Source: Moraxella catarrhalis
GTDB taxonomy: Bacteria > Pseudomonadota > Gammaproteobacteria > Pseudomonadales > Moraxellaceae
Direction of reading: 5' to 3'
Length of the DNA: 64,000 bases
Assembly (NCBI RefSeq): GCF_001656295.1
Contig: NZ_LXHE01000002.1
Coordinates: 494,528-558,527 of the forward strand
Shown: piece by piece, positions 38,616 to 47,276 of the stretch
Layout: the number at the start of each line of letters is the position of its first letter
How positions within the stretch are numbered: the first letter of the stretch is position 1
Translations under genes and position numbers: made by a program
The notes under the pieces: model-generated
What the model saw: only the letters and a program-made list of their open reading frames with translations
Told to the model about the DNA's origin: nothing
Databases searched by the model: none

Positions 38616-39053
38616 ATGTTTCAATTACATCCCACACTTGCCAAAGATACCTTTTTGGTGGGTGACTTTCCTTTATCGACTGTGCGTCTGATGAATGATT
38701 GCCAATTTCCTTGGCTAATCTTGGTGCCGCGCGTTTCTGGCATCAAAGAAATCTATGAGTTATCAGCAGCTGACCAAGTGCAATTTTTGCGTGAGTCAAG
38801 CTGGGTATCTAGCCAAATGGCAAAAATTTTTGGTGCAGATAAAATGAATGTTGCTGCTTTGGGTAATCAAGTACCACAGCTGCATTTTCATCACATCGTA
38901 CGTTATCAAAATGATGCCGCGTGGCCAAATCCAGTTTGGGGTCATGAAGCGATGCCTTACACCCAAGAGGTGCTCAGTCACATGCAGCAAACACTCATGA
39001 TGGCATTACGCGGTCATCACCAAATGCCATTTGACTGGAAGATGGATGTTTGA
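38616..39053 (+). CDS. HIT-family nucleotide-binding protein
   Basis: A 145-residue histidine-triad protein. The triad region is QLHFHHIVRYQNDAAWPNPVWG at about residues 88-109, matching the proteobacterial HIT subgroup with a Trp-rich tail after the histidines; the exact spacing of histidines differs from the canonical HxHxHxx. HIT proteins hydrolyse or transfer nucleotides, such as AMP-lysine or Ap4A. The true substrate is not known. It is followed by a terminator. Confidence 0.8.
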   Translation: MFQLHPTLAKDTFLVGDFPLSTVRLMNDCQFPWLILVPRVSGIKEIYELSAADQVQFLRESSWVSSQMAKIFGADKMNVAALGNQVPQLHFHHIVRYQNDAAWPNPVWGHEAMPYTQEVLSHMQQTLMMALRGHHQMPFDWKMDV

Positions 39054-39092
39054 TACATGGTTGATTTGATTAGCATGAATTGTTAATTATTT

Positions 39093-39120
39093 TAAATAGG
39101 CTGCTTTTGCGGCCTATTTA
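39093..39120 (+). terminator. Terminator of the HIT gene
   Basis: Perfect 9-bp stem TAAATAGGC / GCCTATTTA with a 10-base loop, followed by AGTTTT. Confidence 0.8.
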
Positions 39121-39219
39121 AGTTTTAACTATTATGATTTCAAAAACCCGATAGCAAATACCAAATCCAAACTCCCTTCATTATTGTATGATAATTATGC
39201 ACGGGTCGCTGATCTACGC

Positions 39220-39225
39220 TATAAT
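39220..39225 (+). promoter_or_regulatory. -10 candidate for thiE-mfd
   Basis: A consensus TATAAT 60 bases before the thiE ATG; the -35 is weak (TTATGC at 19-base spacing). No TPP riboswitch motif is seen in the leader. Confidence 0.35.
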
Positions 39226-39284
39226 ATCTTTTTGATTTTAATTTAGCGGTTTTAGAACAAAATAATCAATTAGGATGATGATAA

Positions 39285-39947
39285 ATGACTTTACAAAGTA
39301 TTGACAAAGTACCTAAATTATACTTACTTACCAATGATGATGAGCTATCAACTTTGTTAGATAAGCTTGAACGGGTGTTTGATACAGGTGCGGTGTCATT
39401 ACTGCAAGTGCGTCGTAAGTCTACTTTGAAACTTTATGATTTGGCGACAGTGTATCGAGAAGCTGAAATGATCGTCAGTCTTGCGAATGATTATGATATT
39501 AAAGTGGTCATGAATGATAATCTAGAGCTTGCATCGCATTTTGGGACAGGGCTTCATTTGGGTCAGCGTGATGGCAGCGTGCGGGTCGCCAGAGAGATTT
39601 TGGGGGATGATGTGGTGATTGGTCGCACCTGTCATACAGACATTGCTTTATTTAAAGAAGCTAAGCGAGAAGGGGCAACTTATGGTGCTATGGGTACAGC
39701 ATTTGCATCCATCACTAAGCCACGCGCCAAAATTATCTCAAAAGACATATTGAAAAAAGCCTGCGAATTTGATTTTCCTTTATGCGTGATTGGTGGCATC
39801 GCCCTTGAAAATATCCATCAGCTTCGAGATGAGTTAAACGGTGCACCCATCGATTATATTGCTGTGACAGCTGATATTATGGGACATTCGGTTGATACTA
39901 TTGCAGATAAATGCTTAGCGTGGCAACAAAAACTTAACACTTGGTAA
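39285..39947 (+). CDS. thiE: Thiamine-phosphate synthase
   Basis: Joins HMP-pyrophosphate and thiazole phosphate to make thiamine monophosphate. The 220-residue TIM barrel shows the family sequence blocks: SLLQVRRKST near residue 45 for the phosphate site, VVMNDNLELA, GLHLGQRDG, VVIGRTCHT and a C-terminal VIGGIALENIHQL that binds phosphate. AGGA lies 9 bases ahead of the ATG. It is followed one base later by mfd, so they form an operon, an unusual pairing. Confidence 0.9.
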   Translation: MTLQSIDKVPKLYLLTNDDELSTLLDKLERVFDTGAVSLLQVRRKSTLKLYDLATVYREAEMIVSLANDYDIKVVMNDNLELASHFGTGLHLGQRDGSVRVAREILGDDVVIGRTCHTDIALFKEAKREGATYGAMGTAFASITKPRAKIISKDILKKACEFDFPLCVIGGIALENIHQLRDELNGAPIDYIAVTADIMGHSVDTIADKCLAWQQKLNTW

Positions 39948-39948
39948 T

Positions 39949-42900
39949 ATGATGATTGATACACTTAAGCCCAAATTAAATTTGCCAACCAAGGCAAATT
40001 TTAAGGCAACTTTACCCTTACTTGGCGGTGCTGATTTGAGTTTTTGGCTTGCACTGGCAGCCAAAAGTGAAGAGCGACTGATTGTGATGATCGCCAATCA
40101 TCAAAATGAACTGAATCAGCTGGATACTGAGCTGTCTTTTTTTGGCATTGATGCACATGTTTTTCCAGATTGGGAGATTTTGGCTTATGATCAGCTGTCT
40201 GTTCATCAAGATATTATCTCAGAGCGTATTGCTTTATTAACGAGAATGCCAACAACTGGTGTCTTATTGGTCAGTACTCAGACATTAATGCAGCGTATCG
40301 CACCGCCAAGCTGGCTGATAGGGCAGCATTTTGATTTGGCTGTCGGTGATAAATTTGATATTAATGAACAGCGACTTCGATTAACCAAAGCGGGCTATGT
40401 GCAGACGGAGAATGTGTTTGAACCAGGAGAATTTGCGGTTCGAGGCAGTATTGTCGATATTTTTGCAGTTGGTCAAAGCCTGCCTTTTCGTCTTGATTTG
40501 TTTGATGATGACATTGAGACAATCAAATTTTTTGATCCTGACAGTCAGCGTACTTTATCCGATAATGATTTAGCTCAGCTAAAAAAAGATGCCCAAGCAG
40601 GCATGAATACGCATCACGCCCAAAAGCTACCATCATCTGCCAAAATCACCGAATTTCGCCTGCTGCCTGCTAGAGAATTTCCCTTGGAAGAAGGCAAAGA
40701 GATGTTTCGCCAAAATTTTGCGAGCCTATTTCCTAATGCCAGCGCCCGCAAGATAGAATTTTATAATGATGTCATGGCAGCCATCGCGCCCCAGGGAATT
40801 GAGTTTTATGCACCGTTATTTTTTGAGCTTGACGCATGGATGAAAACAGGCAATTTATTTAGCTATTTGCCCGATGATACACTGGTGGTTAGTCATGATA
40901 ATCTTAGTGCTTGTCATGATGAGTATTATCAGCAAATCCAAGCACGCCATCATTCGCGTGCGCATGATAAATCATTGCCGATTATGCCGCCTGATTATTT
41001 ATTTTTGGCGAATAATGAATTTCATCAAGCATTGAAAGCCTATCCCAGAGTTGTTATCAACACAAACCATGACACGGCAAAAATTGGTGCCATAGCCAGT
41101 TTACCGCCGCCGATTTTGCCGATTAATCATCAAGCTGCTGAGCCTTTATCAGAACTGCTATCATTCATCAAATCAGGGCAAGTACCGATTTTATTGGTCG
41201 CTGAAAGTGCTGGTCGCCGTGAAATTATTCTTGAGCTACTAAAAGATAAAGTCACTGTCAAAGTAGTTGATAATTATCAAGAATTTATTAATAATTTAGA
41301 TGATTTTAATGCCGATTGTATTGCTTTGAGTGTTGCACCGATTGAGCGTGGTCTTTGGTTGCGTGATGAAACTGGCGGATTATGCATCATCTCAGAGACA
41401 CAAATTTTTGGTAGGCAGGTGCTTCAAACACGCCGTCGTCGTCAATCAAGTGTTTCACAGGCTTTTTTGATTAAGTCGGTAACTGAGTTGACCGAAGGGG
41501 CGTTGGTGGTTCATCTTGAACATGGTATTGGGCGTTATCAAGGTTTGGTGGTGCTGGATGTGGGTGAAGGTGAGCAAGAATTTATTCATCTAAAATATGC
41601 CGATGATGCCAGTATTTATGTACCTATTACCAATTTGGCACTGATCGGACGATACAGTGGCTCAGATTTGCAGACAGTCAGCCTGTCTAAAATTGGTTCA
41701 GGCAAATGGGAAAAAGCCAAGCTAAAAGCTTTGGAACAAATCCATGATGTTGCCGCCGAGCTTTTAAATGTGCAGGCTCGTAGAAATGCCAAATCAGGCA
41801 TCAGTTTTGATATTGATATGTCTCAATATGAGCTATTTGCCAGCCAATTTGCTTTTGAAGAAACCATTGACCAAGCTGAAGCTATCCGTGCGGTGATGCA
41901 CGATATGAAGCAAAATAAGCCGATGGATAGGCTTATCTGTGGTGATGTTGGTTTTGGCAAGACCGAAGTGGCGATGCGTGCGGCATTCATTGCCGTTCAG
42001 GCGGGCTATCAAGTTGCTGTACTTGTTCCTACCACACTTTTGGCAGGACAGCATGAGGACAGCTTTTTAAATCGCTTTGCTGATTGGCCCATTAAGATTG
42101 AAAGTTTATCACGATTTGGCAACAAAAAACATCAAGATGCTATTTTAGCAGGGCTGGCAGATGGTACGGTGGATATTGTGATTGGTACGCATAAGCTCAT
42201 TCAAGATGATGTTAAATTCAAACAGCTTGGTTTGATGATTATTGATGAGGAACATCGTTTTGGCGTACGGCATAAAGAGCGTATTAAAGCAATACAAACC
42301 AATATTGACAGTTTGTCAATGACTGCCACCCCAATTCCACGCACCTTGAATATGGCATTATCAGGCATGCAGGATATTTCTATCATTGCCACACCACCCG
42401 CCAGACGCTTGGCGATTAAGACTTTTTTATTACCCAAATCTGATGAGACAGTCAAAGAAGCAATTTTACGGGAGATACTCAGGGGCGGACAGGTATATTA
42501 TCTACATAATGATGTTGCTAGTATCGAGGCGGCAGCTGATACACTGCGTGAATTGGTCGGTGAAGCACGAGTAGCGGTAGCACATGGGCAGATGAATGAG
42601 CGTGAGCTTTCGGCGGTGATGAATGATTTTTATCATAAAAAGTTTAATGTTTTGGTTGCCAGTACCATCATCGAGACAGGTATCGATGTGCCTAATGCCA
42701 ATACCATCATCATTCACCGAGCGGATAAATTTGGTATCGCTCAGTTGCACCAGTTGCGTGGTCGTGTGGGTCGTAGCCATCATCAAGCATACTGCTATCT
42801 GATGGTGCCATCATTGAAAGGTTTATCAAGTGATGCCAAAAAACGCCTAAATGCCATCACCAGAGCCAACACTTTGGGTGCAGGATTTATGCTTGCCAGT

Positions 42901-43506
42901 GAGGATTTAGAGATTCGTGGTGCTGGGGAAATTTTAGGTAAAGAGCAATCTGGTAATATGCAAACCATTGGTTTTGGCTTATATATGGATATGCTTGAGC
43001 GTGCTACCAATGCCATCAAACAAGGCAAGACACCGAGTCTTGCCACACCGCTGGATTTGGTTAGTGATATTGATATTCATGCATCGGCACTGATACCTGA
43101 TGAGTATTTGGGCGATGTGCATGAGCGTTTGGTATTTTATAAAAGAATCAGTAGCTTAGATGATGTCAATCAGCTCATAGACATTCGTACTGAGATGATT
43201 GACAGATTTGGCACATTACCCACCCAAACCCAAAATTTATTTGCGGTGCATCGCATTCGCATACGAGCCAAAGCCTTAGGGATTACTAAGATTGATGCAA
43301 CCCAAAGCACCATCAATATTGAGTTTCGTGCCGATACACCGATTGATGGATTGGCGATTATTAAGCTGATTCAGTCCAATGACGGTTATCGCATGAATGG
43401 CGCAACTGCTATCCGATACACCAGCCAAGCGCTTATGGATACCCAAGCTAGAATTGATAAGGTGAATGAGCTGTTACTATATTTTGAATCTGCCAAAACT
43501 GCCTAA
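39949..43506 (+). CDS. mfd: Transcription-repair coupling factor Mfd
   Basis: A 1185-residue DNA translocase that removes stalled RNA polymerase and recruits UvrA. Domains in order: UvrB-like N-terminal part, the RNA-polymerase-interacting domain (LVVHLEHGIGRYQGL, about residues 515-585), helicase domain 1 with Walker A CGDVGFGKTEVAMR and DEEH in IIDEEHRFGV, helicase domain 2 with the RGRVGRS motif, and the C-terminal TRCF domain. Two adjacent ATG codons open it; either could be used. It starts one base after the thiE stop and its 3' end overlaps, by 4 bases, the end of the convergent small lipoprotein gene. Confidence 0.96.
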   Translation: MMIDTLKPKLNLPTKANFKATLPLLGGADLSFWLALAAKSEERLIVMIANHQNELNQLDTELSFFGIDAHVFPDWEILAYDQLSVHQDIISERIALLTRMPTTGVLLVSTQTLMQRIAPPSWLIGQHFDLAVGDKFDINEQRLRLTKAGYVQTENVFEPGEFAVRGSIVDIFAVGQSLPFRLDLFDDDIETIKFFDPDSQRTLSDNDLAQLKKDAQAGMNTHHAQKLPSSAKITEFRLLPAREFPLEEGKEMFRQNFASLFPNASARKIEFYNDVMAAIAPQGIEFYAPLFFELDAWMKTGNLFSYLPDDTLVVSHDNLSACHDEYYQQIQARHHSRAHDKSLPIMPPDYLFLANNEFHQALKAYPRVVINTNHDTAKIGAIASLPPPILPINHQAAEPLSELLSFIKSGQVPILLVAESAGRREIILELLKDKVTVKVVDNYQEFINNLDDFNADCIALSVAPIERGLWLRDETGGLCIISETQIFGRQVLQTRRRRQSSVSQAFLIKSVTELTEGALVVHLEHGIGRYQGLVVLDVGEGEQEFIHLKYADDASIYVPITNLALIGRYSGSDLQTVSLSKIGSGKWEKAKLKALEQIHDVAAELLNVQARRNAKSGISFDIDMSQYELFASQFAFEETIDQAEAIRAVMHDMKQNKPMDRLICGDVGFGKTEVAMRAAFIAVQAGYQVAVLVPTTLLAGQHEDSFLNRFADWPIKIESLSRFGNKKHQDAILAGLADGTVDIVIGTHKLIQDDVKFKQLGLMIIDEEHRFGVRHKERIKAIQTNIDSLSMTATPIPRTLNMALSGMQDISIIATPPARRLAIKTFLLPKSDETVKEAILREILRGGQVYYLHNDVASIEAAADTLRELVGEARVAVAHGQMNERELSAVMNDFYHKKFNVLVASTIIETGIDVPNANTIIIHRADKFGIAQLHQLRGRVGRSHHQAYCYLMVPSLKGLSSDAKKRLNAITRANTLGAGFMLASEDLEIRGAGEILGKEQSGNMQTIGFGLYMDMLERATNAIKQGKTPSLATPLDLVSDIDIHASALIPDEYLGDVHERLVFYKRISSLDDVNQLIDIRTEMIDRFGTLPTQTQNLFAVHRIRIRAKALGITKIDATQSTINIEFRADTPIDGLAIIKLIQSNDGYRMNGATAIRYTSQALMDTQARIDKVNELLLYFESAKTA

Positions 43507-43766
43507 AACCAATCTTCCAAAATAAATATCGTACTAGGCTGCTGTATGGTTGTAGGGGTTGGGTGGTTTTTGGTGGGTAGAGCGTCGGCTGATGCAGCCT
43601 CAGGTTTGGGTGGCGATTTTTCGCGCGTATGGACGACGACAGGCATTGGGCTTTTTGTCACTTGAATGTGCTGACAGCCACTCAAGCTGATCAAGCCTGC
43701 CGTCATACCCACCACGAATAATCGTGGCTGAGCGCGGTATTTCGGCATTTTGGTTGACACATCCAT
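43503..43766 (-). CDS. Small lipoprotein in the position of pal
   Basis: From the Met codon at 43766 the product has 87 residues: a basic start (MPKYRAQPRLF), a hydrophobic stretch and the lipobox LSGC, then a Pro/Lys/Thr-rich tail without secondary structure. The frame is open back into tolB to 43832, but the 43766 start, 7 bases after the tolB stop, fits better. It takes the place in tolQRAB where pal normally follows tolB, yet it has none of Pal's OmpA-like peptidoglycan-binding domain. No known family is recognised. A ribosome-binding site is not obvious, so coupling to tolB is likely. Confidence 0.55.
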   Translation of the reverse strand: MDVSTKMPKYRAQPRLFVVGMTAGLISLSGCQHIQVTKSPMPVVVHTREKSPPKPEAASADALPTKNHPTPTTIQQPSTIFILEDWF

Positions 43767-43773
43767 ATTAGTA

Positions 43774-45036
43774 TTATTTTGACCAAATTGGATCACGCGC
43801 CGTGCCTGAGGTGGGAATGGCGCGTGTGGCATTACTTGATAGCGAGCGGATCATGAGCTGGTTTTTGTTGCCTTGATTAGATGTGTAGATGATCCGTGTG
43901 CCTGAGGGCGAAAAACTGGCAGACACATCGGTGCCCAAGGCACCAAAGCTTTGCTGAGCGCGACCTTGAGCATTAGCGATGATGACCCGTCCCCCTGATA
44001 CATACACAAGCTTTGAACCGTCTAAGCTTAAGCGTGGGTTGGTGGCGTGAGAGACGATCTGGGTGCTATGCGTCGTGCCAAAATCATAGCGATATAGGCT
44101 TTGGCGGCGTGTGCCTTTATCAGCGGTATAAATAAATCCTGACCCATCCGCCAAATAATTTGGCGAATTCTCAGCGCCAGCTAATGTGGTGAGGGTGTCT
44201 AAGTGGTTGGCGTGCAAATTGAGCCGATAAATGTTCGGATTATTATTCTCATGACTACCTGAAAATAAGATACTCCCACCGTCTGGCGAAAAACTTGGTG
44301 CCAAATTATGACCCCAAAATGGCGTGATAAGCTTTGGTGTGCCACCTGATACAGGCACAATATAAATGATGGGCAGATTATTTTTTGTTTGTACGCTATA
44401 AGCAATGCTCAAGCCATCGGGAGAAAACGCAGGCGTCATGATCGATCCATTGACCGTATCTAGCGTGCGGATAAGCTGACCATTTGGATCAATCAATTTA
44501 AGAGATGAGATTTTATTTTGTGGCGATCCGCTTTCTTCCACATAAGCGATTTTACCCATCAAATCCGATGGCTGTCCTGTGATGATTTGATAGATTTTAT
44601 CACTGATTTGGCGATAGGCAGCTTGTACAGCGGCAGGATGATTATCGCTGATTTGGGTGTGCTTGACGCTCACCGAACCATTGGCAGTATCAATAATTTC
44701 ATAATTAATTGCAAGCTTATTTCCCAAAATTTGATGCGACTGTGCCAAAATGACATATTCAAAGCCTTGGTTGCGCCATGTCGTCAGATTGCGCAGAATC
44801 TCGCTACTGGCTTGGGTGTGCTGCGGTAAGTTTTGGTGGGTGGTGCCAAGACCTGCCAAGCTTAGATGATGACTGACTTGATGAGCGTCTGAAAAAGGCA
44901 TGACTGCCACAGGGTATCGGCTTTGGGCGACTTGCTCGGTAATGACAATCAGCTCATCATCAGCATAAGCGTGCGTCAAAGCGGCAGCGAGGCTAATTGT
45001 CAGAGCAAGGCAAGCTTTGGTAACAGGTGATTTCAT
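43774..45036 (-). CDS. tolB: Tol-Pal system beta-propeller protein TolB
   Basis: A periplasmic protein of the Tol-Pal envelope complex. The 420 residues have a cleavable signal peptide (to ALTHAYA), an N-terminal alpha/beta domain (VAVMPFSDA, LNQGFEYV-like LTTWRNQGFEYVIL) and a six-blade beta-propeller with repeated Pro-Asp-Gly elements such as PAFSPDGLSIAYS, PSFSPDGGSILFS and ASFSPSGTRIIYT. It follows tolA after 26 bases on the minus strand. Confidence 0.92.
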   Translation of the reverse strand: MKSPVTKACLALTISLAAALTHAYADDELIVITEQVAQSRYPVAVMPFSDAHQVSHHLSLAGLGTTHQNLPQHTQASSEILRNLTTWRNQGFEYVILAQSHQILGNKLAINYEIIDTANGSVSVKHTQISDNHPAAVQAAYRQISDKIYQIITGQPSDLMGKIAYVEESGSPQNKISSLKLIDPNGQLIRTLDTVNGSIMTPAFSPDGLSIAYSVQTKNNLPIIYIVPVSGGTPKLITPFWGHNLAPSFSPDGGSILFSGSHENNNPNIYRLNLHANHLDTLTTLAGAENSPNYLADGSGFIYTADKGTRRQSLYRYDFGTTHSTQIVSHATNPRLSLDGSKLVYVSGGRVIIANAQGRAQQSFGALGTDVSASFSPSGTRIIYTSNQGNKNQLMIRSLSSNATRAIPTSGTARDPIWSK

Positions 45037-45062
45037 AAAAATTCCATGATGATTATCAGTGA

Positions 45063-45872
45063 TTAAGGCTCATTGGGTGTTTGGCTATGATCCATAATAA
45101 GCTGCTCTGTGGTGAACTGCAAGCGAATACTATCACGAATACCACCAAGCTCATAAAATGGCGCAGCAGCATACACTGCCGCTTCCACGGATTCACGCAA
45201 ATCAGGATGACCGCTACCAAATTGGATTGAGGTGACATTGCCCTGTTGATCGATATTCACCTGAAAGGTGATGGTTTGATTAGGCTGCTTAGGATAGCGT
45301 TTCCAAATGGACTCAATGCGCTGCTTGACCGAGCTGATGGCAGCATTGATTTGTGCTCGGCTTGGTGCAGGCTCGCCACCAGTCGCCTGCTCAGAGCCTG
45401 ATACATTATGAGAATATTCTGCCTGGCCAGTGGGCTTAGGGCTTGCCTGCTGAACTTGCGCGCTTTGTCGGCTTGATTCAAGCGGCGCTGATTCGGGCAG
45501 CGGATGATAAGCTTGGACAGTGGAGGCTGAAGTTGAGACCTGAGGCTGATAGCGGCGCTGAGTTTGGGCTTGCATGAGCGCTTTGTCGCCAGGTGTGATG
45601 GCGCTTGAAGCGTTGGCAGTCTTGGGATTTTGATTGGCGTGATGAGTCATCAAGGCTGTCTTAGCGCTATTAAATGCCTCTTGATTGACCAAAGCGGTCT
45701 GGATGGCGGTATCAGACTTAGGCGGCGTGATCAGTGGCGCCGCTACCGCGATGATGATCACGGCGTGCACCAAGATACTGGCTAAAATCGGTAAAGTTAG
45801 CGCAGATTTATCAAAATTTGCTGCTTGATCATGATCAGAACGCATTGATCGGTTTGCCTCATTCATTGTCAT
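45063..45872 (-). CDS. tolA: TolA, short form with TonB-like C-terminal domain
   Basis: Links the inner-membrane TolQ-TolR motor to TolB and Pal. A single membrane helix (LPILASILVHAVIIIAVAAPL, residues about 28-48) is followed by a Gln/Ala/Ser-rich linker and a C-terminal TolA/TonB domain (RIESIWKRYP, FQVNIDQQGNVTSIQFGSGHPDLRES in parts). At 269 residues the linker is much shorter than in E. coli TolA (421). It lies between tolR and tolB; the position excludes TonB. Confidence 0.87.
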   Translation of the reverse strand: MTMNEANRSMRSDHDQAANFDKSALTLPILASILVHAVIIIAVAAPLITPPKSDTAIQTALVNQEAFNSAKTALMTHHANQNPKTANASSAITPGDKALMQAQTQRRYQPQVSTSASTVQAYHPLPESAPLESSRQSAQVQQASPKPTGQAEYSHNVSGSEQATGGEPAPSRAQINAAISSVKQRIESIWKRYPKQPNQTITFQVNIDQQGNVTSIQFGSGHPDLRESVEAAVYAAAPFYELGGIRDSIRLQFTTEQLIMDHSQTPNEP

Positions 45873-45875
45873 GCA

Positions 45876-46310
45876 TCACTGAGCGGATTCACTGAGTAAG
45901 CTGACTTGTGTGACGCCAGCATTTTGAATCAATGCCATAATACGCATGATTTGGCTGTAAGGATTATCTGCATCGGCATTGACCATCACTTGGAGATTGG
46001 CATTTTCTTGATGCATCTGGCGTAGCAGCGCATCCAGCCTGTCGGATGTGATCGGCTCATCAATGGCATTTTTATGACTGACATATAAGCTGCCATCTGA
46101 CTGAAGGCTGACAATGACGGGCAGCTCATCAGCTTGTGTGATGGGCTTGGTGTCTTCTTTTGGCAGCGATACTTCAACGCCTGTGGCAAGCATCGGCGCA
46201 GTTACCATAAATATCACCAAAAGCACCAACATCACATCAATGTAAGGCACAACATTCATGTCACTATTCAGCGGTCTTTGGCGACGAGTGAATCGATTGG
46301 AAGTTGCCAT
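45876..46310 (-). CDS. tolR: TolR, ExbD/TolR-family motor protein
   Basis: A 144-residue protein with one membrane helix (VPYIDVMLVLLVIFMVTAPML, residues 21-41). The proton-pathway Asp is in YIDVMLVLL (Asp25). A periplasmic domain follows. It starts 8 bases after the tolQ stop and ends 3 bases before tolA, so all three are tightly coupled. Confidence 0.92.
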   Translation of the reverse strand: MATSNRFTRRQRPLNSDMNVVPYIDVMLVLLVIFMVTAPMLATGVEVSLPKEDTKPITQADELPVIVSLQSDGSLYVSHKNAIDEPITSDRLDALLRQMHQENANLQVMVNADADNPYSQIMRIMALIQNAGVTQVSLLSESAQ

Positions 46311-46318
46311 AATACGCT

Positions 46319-47011
46319 CTATGGGGTTAATGTGGTGTTCTTTTTTGCCAAATTGGAAACCAATGTGCTCATTAAGCCTTCACAAAACAAGCTACGATTT
46401 TCATAAAGTGCATTCGATTTGGCGGTAAAATGATTATAGGCCATTGTCGCAGGAATGGCAGCAAATAAACCGAGTGCTGTTGCAATTAATGCCTCAGCAA
46501 TGCTCGGAGCAACGGTTGCAAGACCAACCGATTCGGCTTGACCCAAGCCAATAAACGCATTCATAATCCCCCACACCGTGCCAAATAATCCGATGTAAGG
46601 CGAAACAGAACCAATCGTTGCAAGCGTCGATAATCCTTTTTCAAGACGGACTTGCTCACCACCTAATGCCATGCGTAAGCGGCGCTCAACGAGTTGTACT
46701 TTTTTATCATCGCTAAGCGAGGCGTCTTGATGATTTGGGTCATGAAAACCTGTATAAAAAATCGCCTCAAGCCCTGTGCGCCCAGATTCTGACTGCACAA
46801 CAGACAGCTGACGGTCGATGTCGTCAGTCCAAAACCACCGCTCAAATCGCTCATCAAACCTAGCAGCGCCACCAATTTTAGCGCTCAAGTGGAAAATCAG
46901 CACCCAACTGATCATAGACAGCAAAAGTAGTAGCGCCATGACCAATTTAACAACAATACTTGCTTCAATGATCAGTGAAATAAGGCTAATGGATTCGTTC
47001 ATAATTGACAA
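46319..47011 (-). CDS. tolQ: TolQ, ExbB/TolQ-family motor protein
   Basis: A 230-residue inner-membrane protein with three membrane helices, the first near residues 18-38 and the last two in YIGLFGTVWGIMNAFIG and LIATALGLFAAIPATMAYN. These motifs and the partner tolR gene mark TolQ. It is the first gene of tolQ-tolR-tolA-tolB; ybgC, which often precedes it, is instead at 2020-2469. The promoter lies in the 265-bp gap to hrpA. Confidence 0.92.
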   Translation of the reverse strand: MSIMNESISLISLIIEASIVVKLVMALLLLLSMISWVLIFHLSAKIGGAARFDERFERWFWTDDIDRQLSVVQSESGRTGLEAIFYTGFHDPNHQDASLSDDKKVQLVERRLRMALGGEQVRLEKGLSTLATIGSVSPYIGLFGTVWGIMNAFIGLGQAESVGLATVAPSIAEALIATALGLFAAIPATMAYNHFTAKSNALYENRSLFCEGLMSTLVSNLAKKNTTLTP

Positions 47012-47276
47012 TCAACTGGGCAAAAAAGATACTTAGCATTATAGCATAAGTTAATGGATTTGCTAAAGATATGAGTTGGAGCTGCCGCCAGTATAGCGCC
47101 ATAAAGTCGCCGCCCAAACAGAAAATTGCAGGTTTTGATGATTTTATTTACAATACACGGTTTATTAATACATTCAAGCCCTCATATAGACCCATGAATG
47201 AACCAAAAGCCCATACATCAATGCATTTAAACCAATACTTTTAACGCCTTTAATAAGACAAAAATAACTTAAAAAT

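Noticed and set aside
39121..39284. TPP riboswitch upstream of thiE
   Set aside because: The conserved thi-box strings are not present in the leader; only a -10 and a ribosome-binding site are visible.
43767..43832. Small lipoprotein starting inside tolB
   Set aside because: The internal Met at 43766 places the signal peptide at the N-terminus, as a lipoprotein requires; the longer form would bury it.
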